Shown in pieces: positions 28,283 to 36,958 of a stretch of 64,000 nt of DNA (position 1 is its first letter; each line of letters starts with the position of its first letter). The DNA comes from Hyphomicrobiales bacterium. Its GTDB lineage: Bacteria; Pseudomonadota; Alphaproteobacteria; Rhizobiales; Aestuariivirgaceae. Position numbers and translations under genes: made by a program. The stretch is taken from contig JACPNZ010000008.1 in NCBI GenBank assembly GCA_016185245.1, positions 1 through 64,000 of the forward strand, written 5' to 3'. The notes under the pieces were generated by a model. It did not search any database. It saw only the letters and a program-made list of their open reading frames with translations, and was not told the origin of the DNA.

Positions 28283-30430
28283 CTACCCCTCGATCTTCGA
28301 GAAATCCGCTACTTCGAGCGTTGCGGCACGGATGCGGTTCAGCAGCTTCAGGCGGTTTTCGCGGAAGGAGACGTCGTTCACCGTCACATGGTCGAAAAAG
28401 GCATCGACGGGGGCGCGGAGCCTGGCCAGCACCCGCATCGCCGCTTCGAAATCCTCGTGCTCGATGGCAATCCGCATCTGGCCGGTGGCGATGGTGATGG
28501 CCGAATGCAGCGCGCGCTCCTCGCTCTTGGTGAACTTGCCGGTTTCCACGTCGCCGGCGTAGCTAAGGCCGTCCTTCTTCTCTTCGATCCGCAGGATGTT
28601 GACCGCACGCTTCACCCCCGCCAGCAGGTTCTTGCCGTCATCAGTGTCAAGCAATTTGGACAGTGCCTCGACCCGGCGCACGATCATCAGCAGGTCGTCC
28701 TGATTGCCGAGCCCATAGACCGCATCAATCAGGTCATGACGCATGCCGGAGTCGCGGAGATAGACCTTGAGACGGTCGGTGAAGAAGGCAAGCAGGTCCA
28801 TTGTTTCAGCATCGAAACCTTGTGGGGCAGGCATCGGCTGCGTAACAAAACTCAATTTAGGGTCGGCACCACGTAGAAGTTCCTGTTGCTGTGCAATTTC
28901 TCTTTCACGACGCTGTCGACGATACATCTCAAAAGGGCCCTGCATATTTTGCTTGATTGGCAGGCGCACATTCTTCTCAAGCAAAATTCGTATCACCCCT
29001 AACGCCGCTCTCCGCAGCGCGTAAGGGTCTTTGCTCCCCGTCGGCTTTTCGTCGATGGCCCAAAATCCCACCAGCATGTCGAGCTTATCGGCCAGGGCCA
29101 CGGCCTGGCCGACTTTGGAGACCGGGATGGTGTCGCTCGGTCCTTGCGGCTTGTAGTGGTCGCGCATGGCGTCGGCCACTTCCGGATCGATGCCCTGCTC
29201 CAACGCATAATAGCGGCCCATCACGCCCTGAAGTTCGGGGAACTCGCCAACCATGCCGGTGACCAGATCGGCCTTGCAGAGTTGGGCCGCGAGCTTCGCC
29301 TTCACTTCATCGGCGCCAATTGTCTTGGCGATTTCGCCGGCCAGCGCCTCGATGCGGGTGACCCGCTCGCCCTGGCTGCCGAGCTTGGCGTGGAAGGTGA
29401 TCTGGTCGAGCTTGGGGAGGAGCTCGCGCAGCGGCGTATGGCGGTCCTGGTCCCAGAAGAAGCGCGCGTCCGCCAGGCGGGCGGCAATAACCTTGTTGTT
29501 GCCGGCGACGATCTGCTTGCCGCCATCGCTTGCCACCAGATTGGCGACAAGCAGATATTTATTGGCGAGCTGCCCGGATTTGGCATCACGGAGGGCAAAG
29601 CATTTCTGGTGGCTCTTGAGCGTGGTGGCGATCACCTCGGGCGGCAGCGTCAGGAGCTTCTCGTCGAAACTACCCATCAGCACCACCGGCCATTCGACCA
29701 GCCCCGCCGCCTCTTTCAAGAGCCCCTCGTCCTCGATCAGCTCGAGCCCTTGGGCGAAGGCGAGGTTGCGCGCTTCGCTGCGGATCGTCTCGGCGCGAGC
29801 CGTGGCATCGACGATGACGAAATTCTTGTTGAGCTTCCGGGCATAGTCCTCGAAGCGCCGTGCCTCGATCGTTTGTTCGCCCATGAAGCGGTGGCCGCGG
29901 GTGACATTGCCGCTCTTCAGCCCATCGACCTCGAAGGGTACGACTTCGCCATCGAAGGTGCAGAGGATCGACTGCAAGGGTCTCACCCAGCGCAGTGTCC
30001 CCGCTCCCCAGCGCATCGACTTGGGCCAGGGGAATTTGCCGATCGCCTCGGGCACCAGCCGGGCAATGATCTCGGTGGCCGCCCCGCCCGACTTGCGCGT
30101 GACCGCCAGGTAGAACTTGCCCTTCTTGTCGTCCTGCACCTTGAGGTCCTCAAGCCTGAGCCCGGTCGACTTGAGGAAGCCGTCGATGGCCGGCTGGGGC
30201 GCATCGAGGCGCGGACCCTTGCGCTCTTCGGCCACATCCGCCGCCTTGCCATTGAGCCCCTCGACCGACAGCACCAGGCGGCGGGGACCGGCATGGGCTT
30301 GCGCGCCCTCATAGCTGAGGCCCGCCTCGACCAGAGCGTTGGTGATCAGCGACTTCAAATCCTCGGCCGCCTTTGCCTGCATGCGGGCGGGGATTTCTTC
30401 GGAGAGCAGTTCCAGCAGGAGCTCAGGCAT
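28283..30430 (-). CDS. glyS: Glycyl-tRNA synthetase, beta subunit
   Basis: tRNA-binding subunit of the bacterial alpha2-beta2 glycyl-tRNA synthetase, 715 residues. [17 protein letters not shown] at the start and [29 protein letters not shown] in the middle are diagnostic. The C-terminal region has [20 protein letters not shown]. Between residues of about 477 and 530 the protein carries an arginine/glutamine-rich stretch ([20 protein letters not shown]) encoded by unusually A+T-rich DNA. Its ATG overlaps the glyQ stop by one base (TGATG), so translation is coupled. Confidence 0.95.
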   Translation of the reverse strand: MPELLLELLSEEIPARMQAKAAEDLKSLITNALVEAGLSYEGAQAHAGPRRLVLSVEGLNGKAADVAEERKGPRLDAPQPAIDGFLKSTGLRLEDLKVQDDKKGKFYLAVTRKSGGAATEIIARLVPEAIGKFPWPKSMRWGAGTLRWVRPLQSILCTFDGEVVPFEVDGLKSGNVTRGHRFMGEQTIEARRFEDYARKLNKNFVIVDATARAETIRSEARNLAFAQGLELIEDEGLLKEAAGLVEWPVVLMGSFDEKLLTLPPEVIATTLKSHQKCFALRDAKSGQLANKYLLVANLVASDGGKQIVAGNNKVIAARLADARFFWDQDRHTPLRELLPKLDQITFHAKLGSQGERVTRIEALAGEIAKTIGADEVKAKLAAQLCKADLVTGMVGEFPELQGVMGRYYALEQGIDPEVADAMRDHYKPQGPSDTIPVSKVGQAVALADKLDMLVGFWAIDEKPTGSKDPYALRRAALGVIRILLEKNVRLPIKQNMQGPFEMYRRQRREREIAQQQELLRGADPKLSFVTQPMPAPQGFDAETMDLLAFFTDRLKVYLRDSGMRHDLIDAVYGLGNQDDLLMIVRRVEALSKLLDTDDGKNLLAGVKRAVNILRIEEKKDGLSYAGDVETGKFTKSEERALHSAITIATGQMRIAIEHEDFEAAMRVLARLRAPVDAFFDHVTVNDVSFRENRLKLLNRIRAATLEVADFSKIEG

Positions 30431-31338
30431 CAGGCGCGCCCTCCCGCCGTCAGCGACCAGGCCTCGCAGCAGCCCTTGGCGAGATCACGGACCCGCAGGA
30501 TATAGGCTTGGCGCTCGGTCACCGAAATCACTCCCCGGGCATCGAGCAGGTTGAAGCAGTGCGAGGCCTTGATGCACTGGTCATAAGCCGGGAGTGCGAG
30601 CTCGTGACGGCTGCCGTGGGCGCCGGCTCCAAGCAGCGCCTGGCACTCCTTCTCGGCATCGTCGAAGTGGCGGAGAAGTGCTTCGGTATCGGCATATTCG
30701 AAATTGTAGCGCGAATATTCCTGCTCGGCCTGCAGGAATATCTCGCCATAGGTGATGCGGCCGTGGCCTGAAGGCTTGCCGTTGAAGTTGAGGTCGTAGA
30801 CGTTGTCCACGCCTTGCACATACATGGCGAGCCGCTCGAGGCCGTAGGTCAGCTCGCCCGACACCGGCACGCAGTCGAGGCCGCCCACCTGCTGGAAGTA
30901 AGTAAACTGCGACACCTCCATGCCGTCGCACCAGACTTCCCAGCCGAGCCCCCAGGCGCCGAGCGTCGGGCTCTCCCAGTCGTCCTCGACGAAGCGGATG
31001 TCATGCAGCGAAGCGTCGATGCCGATCGCCTTGAGCGAACCGAGATAGAGCTCCTGCAGATCGGGCGGCGACGGCTTGATGATCACCTGGTACTGGTAAT
31101 AGTGCTGCAGCCGGTTGGGGTTCTCGCCGTAGCGACCGTCCTTGGGCCGGCGCGAGGGCTGCACATAGGCCGCCGCCCAGGGCCTGGGCCCCACGGCCCG
31201 CAAGGTGGTTGCCGGATGAAAGGTGCCGGCTCCTACTTCCATGTCATAGGGCTGCAGGATGACGCAGCCTTTTTCGCTCCAGTACTGGTGCAGAGTGAGA
31301 ATCAGGTCCTGAAAAGACCCCTTTGGATTCAGAGCCAT
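30430..31338 (-). CDS. glyQ: Glycyl-tRNA synthetase, alpha subunit
   Basis: Catalytic subunit that forms glycyl-adenylate, 302 residues as expected. [20 protein letters not shown] at the N-terminus, [30 protein letters not shown], and [23 protein letters not shown] are the core motifs. It is the first gene of glyQ-glyS on the minus strand. The gene upstream on the same strand is the V8-like pseudoprotease. Confidence 0.97.
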   Translation of the reverse strand: MALNPKGSFQDLILTLHQYWSEKGCVILQPYDMEVGAGTFHPATTLRAVGPRPWAAAYVQPSRRPKDGRYGENPNRLQHYYQYQVIIKPSPPDLQELYLGSLKAIGIDASLHDIRFVEDDWESPTLGAWGLGWEVWCDGMEVSQFTYFQQVGGLDCVPVSGELTYGLERLAMYVQGVDNVYDLNFNGKPSGHGRITYGEIFLQAEQEYSRYNFEYADTEALLRHFDDAEKECQALLGAGAHGSRHELALPAYDQCIKASHCFNLLDARGVISVTERQAYILRVRDLAKGCCEAWSLTAGGRA

Positions 31339-31415
31339 GCGCGCCCACGCCTTTCATTGGTGCGGCGCAACCTATGGGCCCCGGAGCCGGGGGTCAAGCA
31401 AAGGTCGGTCGAAAC

Positions 31416-32510
31416 TCAGCCGTTATTGCCCTTGTCGCAGGTGCATTGCGGGTTGTCGCCGGTTCCCTGGTCGGTGCCGGTGTCGGTCGGCTGATCGGGC
31501 GGTGGCGCAGCGCCGCCATTGGCCCAGGACAGGATGGTCTGGGTATGGGTCTCGCTCAGCCGCATCGCCCACCAGGACTCGAGCTTGTCGTCCTGGGAGG
31601 AAATGTGGATACCGAGAAGCTGCCCCGGATCGCCTTCCTTGGCCCCCTTGATGAAGAACGGCGCGCCGAGCATCGAGACCAGCGTCTTGCCGTCGCCCGG
31701 GCAGCGGTAGAAATAGGCGTTCTCCTGGCTGGTGTCGATCGAGCAACTGGCTTCCCAGAGGGTGTTCTTGGGCACGTTGGCGAAGGGATAACCGGTGAGC
31801 GTCAACTGCTTGAGATTGTCGGAGCCCTTGACCGGGCCGAAGCCGAACCAGCCGACCTGGTCGCCGACATCCTTTTCCAGCTCGATCAGGGCAAAGCCAT
31901 AGGCGAGGTCGGCCGATTGCTGGAAGCCCTTGGGGATCCACACGTTCTTCCACTTGATCGTGCCGACCGGGGCATCGTTGCCGTTAAGCGCCGGGACGAA
32001 ATCGAGGTTTTCGAGGAATTTCTGGGTCTTGGTGTCATAGACGCACCAGGCGGCGGTGAGCACGTAGCGCTTCATCACCAGAACGCCGCTACAGCCCGAC
32101 ATGAGCATGCCCATCGAGGCATAGGGCGAAACCTTGGTGTTGTTGATCTGGACGAGCTTGCCTTTGCCGGTCACCGGCTTGACCGGCGACACCTGGCCGC
32201 GGGTCTTCAGCAGCATCTGCAGGCGGGGAGCGAGCTCGATCACCGTATCCTTGCCGTCGCGGCCGTGCTTCAGCCCGGCCAGACCCTGGATCAGCGTCTC
32301 GCGGGCCGCCGGCGAATTGGCCGCCGGCGACATCATTGGGCTTCCGGCAAGCCCATTGCCGGGATTGATCATGTCGGCCGAGCGCGTCGCCTCGCCCGAG
32401 CCCACCTCGGGGACCTGGCCCTTGCGGGTGAAGATTTCCTGGGCGTTGGCCGCCGTGGCGCTAAGCAGCGCGCCGGCCAACAGAAGAGCCGTAAGGGATT
32501 TTCTGATCAT
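31416..32510 (-). CDS. Secreted V8-like serine protease homologue with all catalytic residues replaced
   Basis: A 364-residue exported protein: signal peptide MIRKSLTALLLAGALLSATAANA, a trypsin/V8-like domain at about residues 110-335, and a Pro/Thr/Asp/Gly-rich tail ending CTCDKGNNG. It tracks glutamyl endopeptidases closely (YVLTAAWCVYDT, VGWFGFG), but each triad position is changed. The His of TAxHC is Trp (TGG, 32046-32048); the Asp of YDYG-type motifs is Gly in LAYGFALIEL (31896-31898); the Ser of GxSGxP is Leu in SMLGAPFF (31668-31670). I infer a non-enzymatic secreted protein. It lies between glyQ and the small membrane protein gene. Confidence 0.8.
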   Translation of the reverse strand: MIRKSLTALLLAGALLSATAANAQEIFTRKGQVPEVGSGEATRSADMINPGNGLAGSPMMSPAANSPAARETLIQGLAGLKHGRDGKDTVIELAPRLQMLLKTRGQVSPVKPVTGKGKLVQINNTKVSPYASMGMLMSGCSGVLVMKRYVLTAAWCVYDTKTQKFLENLDFVPALNGNDAPVGTIKWKNVWIPKGFQQSADLAYGFALIELEKDVGDQVGWFGFGPVKGSDNLKQLTLTGYPFANVPKNTLWEASCSIDTSQENAYFYRCPGDGKTLVSMLGAPFFIKGAKEGDPGQLLGIHISSQDDKLESWWAMRLSETHTQTILSWANGGAAPPPDQPTDTGTDQGTGDNPQCTCDKGNNG

Positions 32511-32589
32511 CGACTGTCCTCCGAATTACCCCTCTTCGGAACCGGCAGTTGAAACCCCTTGCCGTGACCAAAACAAGGCCCGCGGGCGA

Positions 32590-32775
32590 TTATTTTTCGG
32601 GATGATAGATGCCGGTGCGCGGATCCTGGCGGAGCCTGGTCGCATCCTTGGGGGGTCGCCGCGGCTGAGCCCTGACCCGGGCCCGGGAGGCTTCCAGCAC
32701 CGCCGCAACATGCCGGATGGCCAACATGGAAAGAAATGCGGCGGCAAGTACGGTGATGGCCTTGACGATGAACAT
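32590..32775 (-). CDS. Small single-span membrane protein, unknown function
   Basis: A 61-residue protein starting MFIVKAITVLAAAFLSMLAI, one membrane helix, then a basic linker (SRARVRAQPRRPPKDATRLRQ) and the ending DPRTGIYHPEK. The ATG at 32775 has a strong GGAGG five bases upstream; earlier in-frame starts lack one. The Asp-Pro-x-Thr-Gly-x-Tyr-x-Pro ending looks conserved to me in small proteins of related bacteria, without a known role. It follows the SppA-like gene by 32 bp and is probably co-transcribed with it. Confidence 0.65.
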   Translation of the reverse strand: MFIVKAITVLAAAFLSMLAIRHVAAVLEASRARVRAQPRRPPKDATRLRQDPRTGIYHPEK

Positions 32776-32807
32776 GCGAACCTCCGTCAACCCCCGGCCG
32801 GTAACAA

Positions 32808-33656
32808 TCATAGACCGAAACGCCACCACAATGCACGCGTTTCGAGCGTGTCGACAAAAGCGTCGGCGAACCCCGCCCGGCCGAGGCCGAAGCCCAGCCG
32901 TTTCATCAGCCCGAAGCCGGCTGGCGGGGTGATGGTGCGAATGACCACCTTCGGCCCGAACTTGCGCTCGATCATGTCGTGCAGATGGCCGAGACCGTCG
33001 ATGAGGCCGCGCTCCAGGGCCTGGCGGCCGGACCAGAAGGCGCCGGAAAAGAGTTCCTCGTCCTCGCCCTTGAGCTTCTCCTTGCGACGCTCGCGCACCA
33101 GCCTCTTGAAGGCCTCGTGCACGTCGGCCTGCAGCGACAGGAGACGTTCCACGTCTTCGGGCTTTTCGGGCTTGAACGGATCGAGCATCGCCTTGTTTTC
33201 GCCCGCCGCATGCACCCGGCGCTCGACGCCGAGCTTGTCGAGGGCGCCGACAAAACCGAAGCCTGCGGAAATAACGCCGATCGAGCCCACAACCGTACTT
33301 TCGTCGGCATAGATTTCATCGCCGGCACAGGCCAGCCAGTAGCCGCCGGAGGCCGCTACGTCCTCGCAGAATACATAGACCGTCTTCTTGTACCGCGCGG
33401 CCAGCGCCCGGATGCGGGCATGGATCATCGCCGCCTGGACCGGCGAGCCCCCCGGCGAATTGATGCTGATGGCGACCCCGGCGATGCCCTTGCGCGCAAA
33501 GGCCCGCTCGAGAACCTCGTCGCTATCCTTCGCCGTGAGCGCCGGTTTCATCGGCGTGCCGATGCCGATGGCGCCACTGAGGCGCACATGGTTGATGACG
33601 GGAATCGACTTGCGGAAGCGCAGCGTCAGGCGGGTGAGAAAGTTCGGGCGGGCCAT
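32808..33656 (-). CDS. SppA-like S49 family peptidase
   Basis: Serine-lysine protease of 282 residues, the short single-domain form. The nucleophile Ser is in CEDVAASGGYWLACAGD and the general-base Lys in AAGENKAMLDPFKPE; AISINSPGGSPVQA is the conserved N-terminal motif. SppA-type enzymes degrade signal peptides or membrane protein fragments. No clear membrane anchor is seen at the N-terminus (MARPNFLTRLTLRFRKSIPV). It lies 40 bp downstream of the methyltransferase gene on the same strand, as in related genomes. Confidence 0.9.
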   Translation of the reverse strand: MARPNFLTRLTLRFRKSIPVINHVRLSGAIGIGTPMKPALTAKDSDEVLERAFARKGIAGVAISINSPGGSPVQAAMIHARIRALAARYKKTVYVFCEDVAASGGYWLACAGDEIYADESTVVGSIGVISAGFGFVGALDKLGVERRVHAAGENKAMLDPFKPEKPEDVERLLSLQADVHEAFKRLVRERRKEKLKGEDEELFSGAFWSGRQALERGLIDGLGHLHDMIERKFGPKVVIRTITPPAGFGLMKRLGFGLGRAGFADAFVDTLETRALWWRFGL

Positions 33657-33696
33657 GGCCCTCAGATAGGCGGGCCCGTTCGCCCCGGCAAGGCCT

Positions 33697-34518
33697 TCAG
33701 CGCAGGCGCCAGGCGTGGCCTTCGCGCAGGATGGCGTTGGCTTCGGGGGTGAACTGCGAGCTCTGGTCGTGCAGGACGAGGCCGGGCAGAAGCTGCATCG
33801 GCGCCTTGGAGCCCTTGACCCCCTGGACGATCACCCGCGAGGCGGCCGTGCCCTCGCGGGCGTAGAGGGGGGCGATGCGGATGTCGCCGAAGCGGTCTTC
33901 CATCACGGCGAGCAGCTTGCCCAGGCTTTCGGCCCGGTGGACGATGGTGACGGTGCCGCGCAGCGTCACCATGGTGTGCATGACCTTGATCCACAGGTCG
34001 AGGTCGTCGGGCCCGAAGGCATGGGCCTGGGCCTTGAGCAAGACCGGCGAGGCCGTCGCTTTGGCCTCGTCGAAATAGGGCGGATTGGCGAAGGCATGGC
34101 TAAAGGAGCCGTGCGCCGGCATGGCGGCAAGGTCCTTGCGGAGCGCCTCCTTGATGTCGGCGTGGATGACCCTGAGGTTGTCGCCGAAGCCGTTGCGCCT
34201 GGCGTTTTCCTCGCACAGCAGGGCATAGCGGGCGGCGATCTCGATGCCGGTCACATGGATGGCCGGATTGCGGGCCAAGGCGCACAGGGCGGCAACCCCG
34301 GTGCCGATCCCCGCCTCATAGACCGAATCGCCGGCCACGAAGGGGATGGTGGCGGCGAGGAATACCGCATCGATGCCGGCGCGATAGCCCTTCTCGGGCT
34401 GCAGCATGCGCAGGCGGCCGTCGAGAAAGCCATCCTCGGTCAATGACGAAGGCAGCCCCGACCCCGGCGGCGGGGGCGGCGGTGGGCCGGCGGAGTAGGC
34501 TTGCGCTGTCACTTGCAT
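33697..34518 (-). CDS. tRNA1(Val) A37 N6-methyltransferase-like protein (TrmN6/YfiC family)
   Basis: SAM-dependent methyltransferase of 273 residues. LQPEKGYRAGIDAVFLAA and SVYEAGIGTGVAALCALAR form the SAM site; the catalytic motif is FANPPYF (Asn-Pro-Pro-Tyr), which methylates exocyclic amines. The family modifies A37 of tRNA1(Val) in Escherichia coli; the exact substrate here is inferred. The N-terminus carries seven consecutive prolines (about residues 12-18), which may slow translation and require EF-P. The DUF2007 gene lies just upstream. Confidence 0.87.
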   Translation of the reverse strand: MQVTAQAYSAGPPPPPPPGSGLPSSLTEDGFLDGRLRMLQPEKGYRAGIDAVFLAATIPFVAGDSVYEAGIGTGVAALCALARNPAIHVTGIEIAARYALLCEENARRNGFGDNLRVIHADIKEALRKDLAAMPAHGSFSHAFANPPYFDEAKATASPVLLKAQAHAFGPDDLDLWIKVMHTMVTLRGTVTIVHRAESLGKLLAVMEDRFGDIRIAPLYAREGTAASRVIVQGVKGSKAPMQLLPGLVLHDQSSQFTPEANAILREGHAWRLR

Positions 34519-34529
34519 TCGGCCCAGTA

Positions 34530-34745
34530 TTACGTGGGGATGGTTAGCGAGATGTTACCGAGTATCTTTAAGGCACGGTCAAATTCGTCGTCGGTCACCA
34601 TCAGGCGGCGCGGTATGGCCCCGATCGAGCCCTCCACCGCGCTGGTATAGGTGTCGAGCAGCAGATGGTCCACGCCCTCCGTCTCCAGGACATGGGTGAC
34701 ATAGGAGAGATAGACCAGGTCGTTGCTGCGCAGGAGTTCCCGCAT
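34530..34745 (-). CDS. DUF2007-type small protein
   Basis: A 71-residue protein of the DUF2007 (putative signal-transducing) family: MRELLRSNDLVYLSYVTHVL, GVDHLLLDTYTSAVEGSIG and RRLMVTDDEFDRALKIL. The fold is ferredoxin-like/ACT-like in known members; function is unknown. It heads the minus-strand group with the methyltransferase and sppA-like genes and is divergent from the polyprenyl synthase gene, the usual arrangement in Hyphomicrobiales. Confidence 0.88.
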   Translation of the reverse strand: MRELLRSNDLVYLSYVTHVLETEGVDHLLLDTYTSAVEGSIGAIPRRLMVTDDEFDRALKILGNISLTIPT

Positions 34746-34851
34746 GGGGGCTCAAGTCTGGCGGCAAATGGCGCAGCTGTCCACCGGCTAGCGCAACGGA
34801 CCCTCAGGTGGAATCCACTTGCGGGTGAAAAGTTGCGCCAGCTCATATGCC

Positions 34852-34903
34852 AGAGCATCGGATTGTCCCAAAAGTGGTAGCAACTTTATGCCTCCGATGC
34901 TCT
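34852..34903. repeat. Degenerate palindromic intergenic element related to 19476-19523
   Basis: AGAGCATCGG and CCGATGCTCT form 10-bp arms around a partly decayed core that includes CCAAAAGTGG and AACTTT, echoing the CCAAAGTGG/CCACTTTGG core at 19.5 kb. It lies between the divergent DUF2007 and polyprenyl synthase genes. A further GTGGAATCCAC at about 34809-34819 may belong to the same composite. Confidence 0.65.
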
Positions 34904-34982
34904 CTAGCGGCAACCGGTCGCTCTGTTATCTTGGGGTCGGAAGCCCTAAGAGGTTGGGGAGCGATATCCGAAAGGGGGCCTG

Positions 34983-36002
34983 ATGGGAGTCGTCATTCCG
35001 TTCGAAGGCGGTGAAGGCGGCTGCCGTGCCAGTCTCGAGCCCCTTGTCGGCCTGGTCCAGGCCGACATGGACCGGGTGAACGAGGCGATCCTGGCCCGCG
35101 CCCACAGCCATGTGGAGCTCATTCCGGAGCTCGCCGGCCACCTGATCAATTCGGGCGGCAAACGCATCCGGCCGATGCTGACGCTGGCGGCAGCGCGGAT
35201 GTGCGGCTACCCGGGCGAGCATCATCTGAAACTCGCCACCGCCGTCGAGTTCATGCACACCGCCACCCTCCTGCACGACGACGTGGTCGACGAAAGCGAT
35301 CTCAGGCGCGGCAAGGAGGCGGCGCGCGTCATCTGGGGCAACCAGGCGAGCGTTCTGGTCGGCGACTATCTCCTCGGCCAGGCCTTTCGGATGATGGTGG
35401 AGACCGGCTCGCTCGAAGCGCTCCGCATTCTTTCCAACGCCGCCTGTGTGATCGCCGAGGGCGAGGTGCTGCAGCTTTCCGTATCGCAGGATACCTCCAC
35501 CACCGAGGATGCCTATCTCAAGGTGATCGGCGCCAAGACCGCGGCACTCTTCGCCGCCGCCGCCGAAGTGGGGGCGGTGGTGGCGGCAAGGCCGCGCGGC
35601 GAGCAGGCGGCACTCGAATCCTACGGCCGCAATCTCGGCATCGCCTTCCAGTTGATCGACGATGCCCTCGACTACTCGGGCTCGACCGAGAAGCTCGGCA
35701 AAGGGGTGGGCGACGATTTCCGCGAGCGCAAGATCACCTTGCCGGTCGTTCTCTCCTACCGGCGCGGCACGAAGGAAGAGCGCAGCTTCTGGAAGCGCAC
35801 CCTCGAACAGGGTAATCAGACGGCTGACGATCTCACCTACGCCAAGAAGTTGATCGAACGCCACGGGGCCATCGCCGACACCATCGCGCGGGCCGACCAC
35901 TACGGCGACATCGCCCGCGACGCGCTGGCCATTTTCCCCGAAACGCCGTGGAAGGCAGCACTATTGGAGGCCGTCGATTTCTGCATCAGCCGGGCTTACT
36001 GA
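34983..36002 (+). CDS. ispB: Polyprenyl (octaprenyl-type) diphosphate synthase
   Basis: Trans-prenyltransferase of 339 residues that builds the long isoprenoid side chain of ubiquinone. Both Asp-rich motifs are present: LLHDDVVDESDLRRG (first) and QLIDDALDYSG (second), plus the substrate motif GGKRIRPMLTLAAA. Product chain length (C40 to C50) is set by residues near the first motif and cannot be read off with certainty. It converges with ispE, with the two stops 2 bp apart, so isoprenoid precursor and chain-building genes are adjacent. Confidence 0.92.
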   Translation: MGVVIPFEGGEGGCRASLEPLVGLVQADMDRVNEAILARAHSHVELIPELAGHLINSGGKRIRPMLTLAAARMCGYPGEHHLKLATAVEFMHTATLLHDDVVDESDLRRGKEAARVIWGNQASVLVGDYLLGQAFRMMVETGSLEALRILSNAACVIAEGEVLQLSVSQDTSTTEDAYLKVIGAKTAALFAAAAEVGAVVAARPRGEQAALESYGRNLGIAFQLIDDALDYSGSTEKLGKGVGDDFRERKITLPVVLSYRRGTKEERSFWKRTLEQGNQTADDLTYAKKLIERHGAIADTIARADHYGDIARDALAIFPETPWKAALLEAVDFCISRAY

Positions 36003-36004
36003 GA

Positions 36005-36856
36005 TCAGTCAAGAGTTGTTTTGCAAATCCACCAATGGCGGGTGGGGAGTGCCAGGCGCCGTACCGCCTCGCGAGCGGCCGTCTGCTTGTCGAATACCGC
36101 AAAGCACGTAGCCCCCGAGCCCGACATGCAAGCTGAGGTGATACCCGGCTGGCTGCGCAGCGCCTCCAGCACTTCGGCGATGGCGGGAGCAATGGCGACT
36201 GCCGGAGTCGTGAGGTCGTTGCGCCACGTCGCAGGGTCGTTGGGATCGGCGATGGGGGTGCTGCAACTCTCGCCGGGGTTGAGGCCCAGGCCACGGAACA
36301 CATCCGCCGTCGAGACCTCGACCCCGGGATTCACCAGCACGGCATGGAGAGGTGCGAAATTCTCGAGCGGCGTGATGAGCTCGCCGACGCCCTGCATGCG
36401 GCAGGCCTTGCTCAAGAGGCACACCGGCACGTCGGCACCCAGCGTCAGCGCCTCGACCATGATCGCCTCATCGTATTCCGCGATGCCGGCGAGCCGCAGC
36501 AAACCGCGCAGGGCGGCTGCCGCATCGGCCGAGCCGCCGCCGATCCCCGAAGCAACCGGCAGGTTCTTCACCAGATGAATGGCGGCGCCGGGAAGCTTGC
36601 GCCCGCGCGCCGTAGCGATGCGCTCGGCCGCAGTCCTGGCCCTTAGGATAATGTTCGAGGCAGTCGTCGGCAAAGCGGTGGCGAAGGGGCCGGAGACGGT
36701 GAGTGAAAACTCCGCCGCCGGGGTGAAGCGTAATTCGTCGCCAACATCGGCGAAGGCGACGATCGAATCGAGCTGGTGAAACCCATCGGCGCGGCGGCCC
36801 AGTACATGCAGCGCCAGGTTGATCTTGGCGGGAGCGAATTCGCTGAAGCTGGTCAT
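36005..36856 (-). CDS. ispE: 4-diphosphocytidyl-2-C-methyl-D-erythritol kinase
   Basis: GHMP-family kinase of the non-mevalonate isoprenoid pathway, 283 residues. APAKINLALHVLGRRADGFHQLDSI is the N-terminal signature, LPVASGIGGGSADAAAALRGLL the ATP-binding glycine-rich loop, and ACMSGSGATCFAVF the third GHMP motif. It follows the TPR gene on the same strand after about 100 bp and converges with ispB. Confidence 0.95.
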   Translation of the reverse strand: MTSFSEFAPAKINLALHVLGRRADGFHQLDSIVAFADVGDELRFTPAAEFSLTVSGPFATALPTTASNIILRARTAAERIATARGRKLPGAAIHLVKNLPVASGIGGGSADAAAALRGLLRLAGIAEYDEAIMVEALTLGADVPVCLLSKACRMQGVGELITPLENFAPLHAVLVNPGVEVSTADVFRGLGLNPGESCSTPIADPNDPATWRNDLTTPAVAIAPAIAEVLEALRSQPGITSACMSGSGATCFAVFDKQTAAREAVRRLALPTRHWWICKTTLD

Positions 36857-36958
36857 CTCCGCCGGGCCGCTCCTCCGGCCGCTCGCTTGGGCTCGCGGCG
36901 TTCGGCGCTCAATTCATGCCACCGGCATGATTTGCCGGCGCTCCGCACCGCCCGCGCC

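Noticed and set aside
36915-36929. Hairpin CATGCC-ACC-GGCATG between the TPR gene and ispE
   Set aside because: No T-run follows on the minus strand and the stem is only 6 bp, so it is not called as a terminator.
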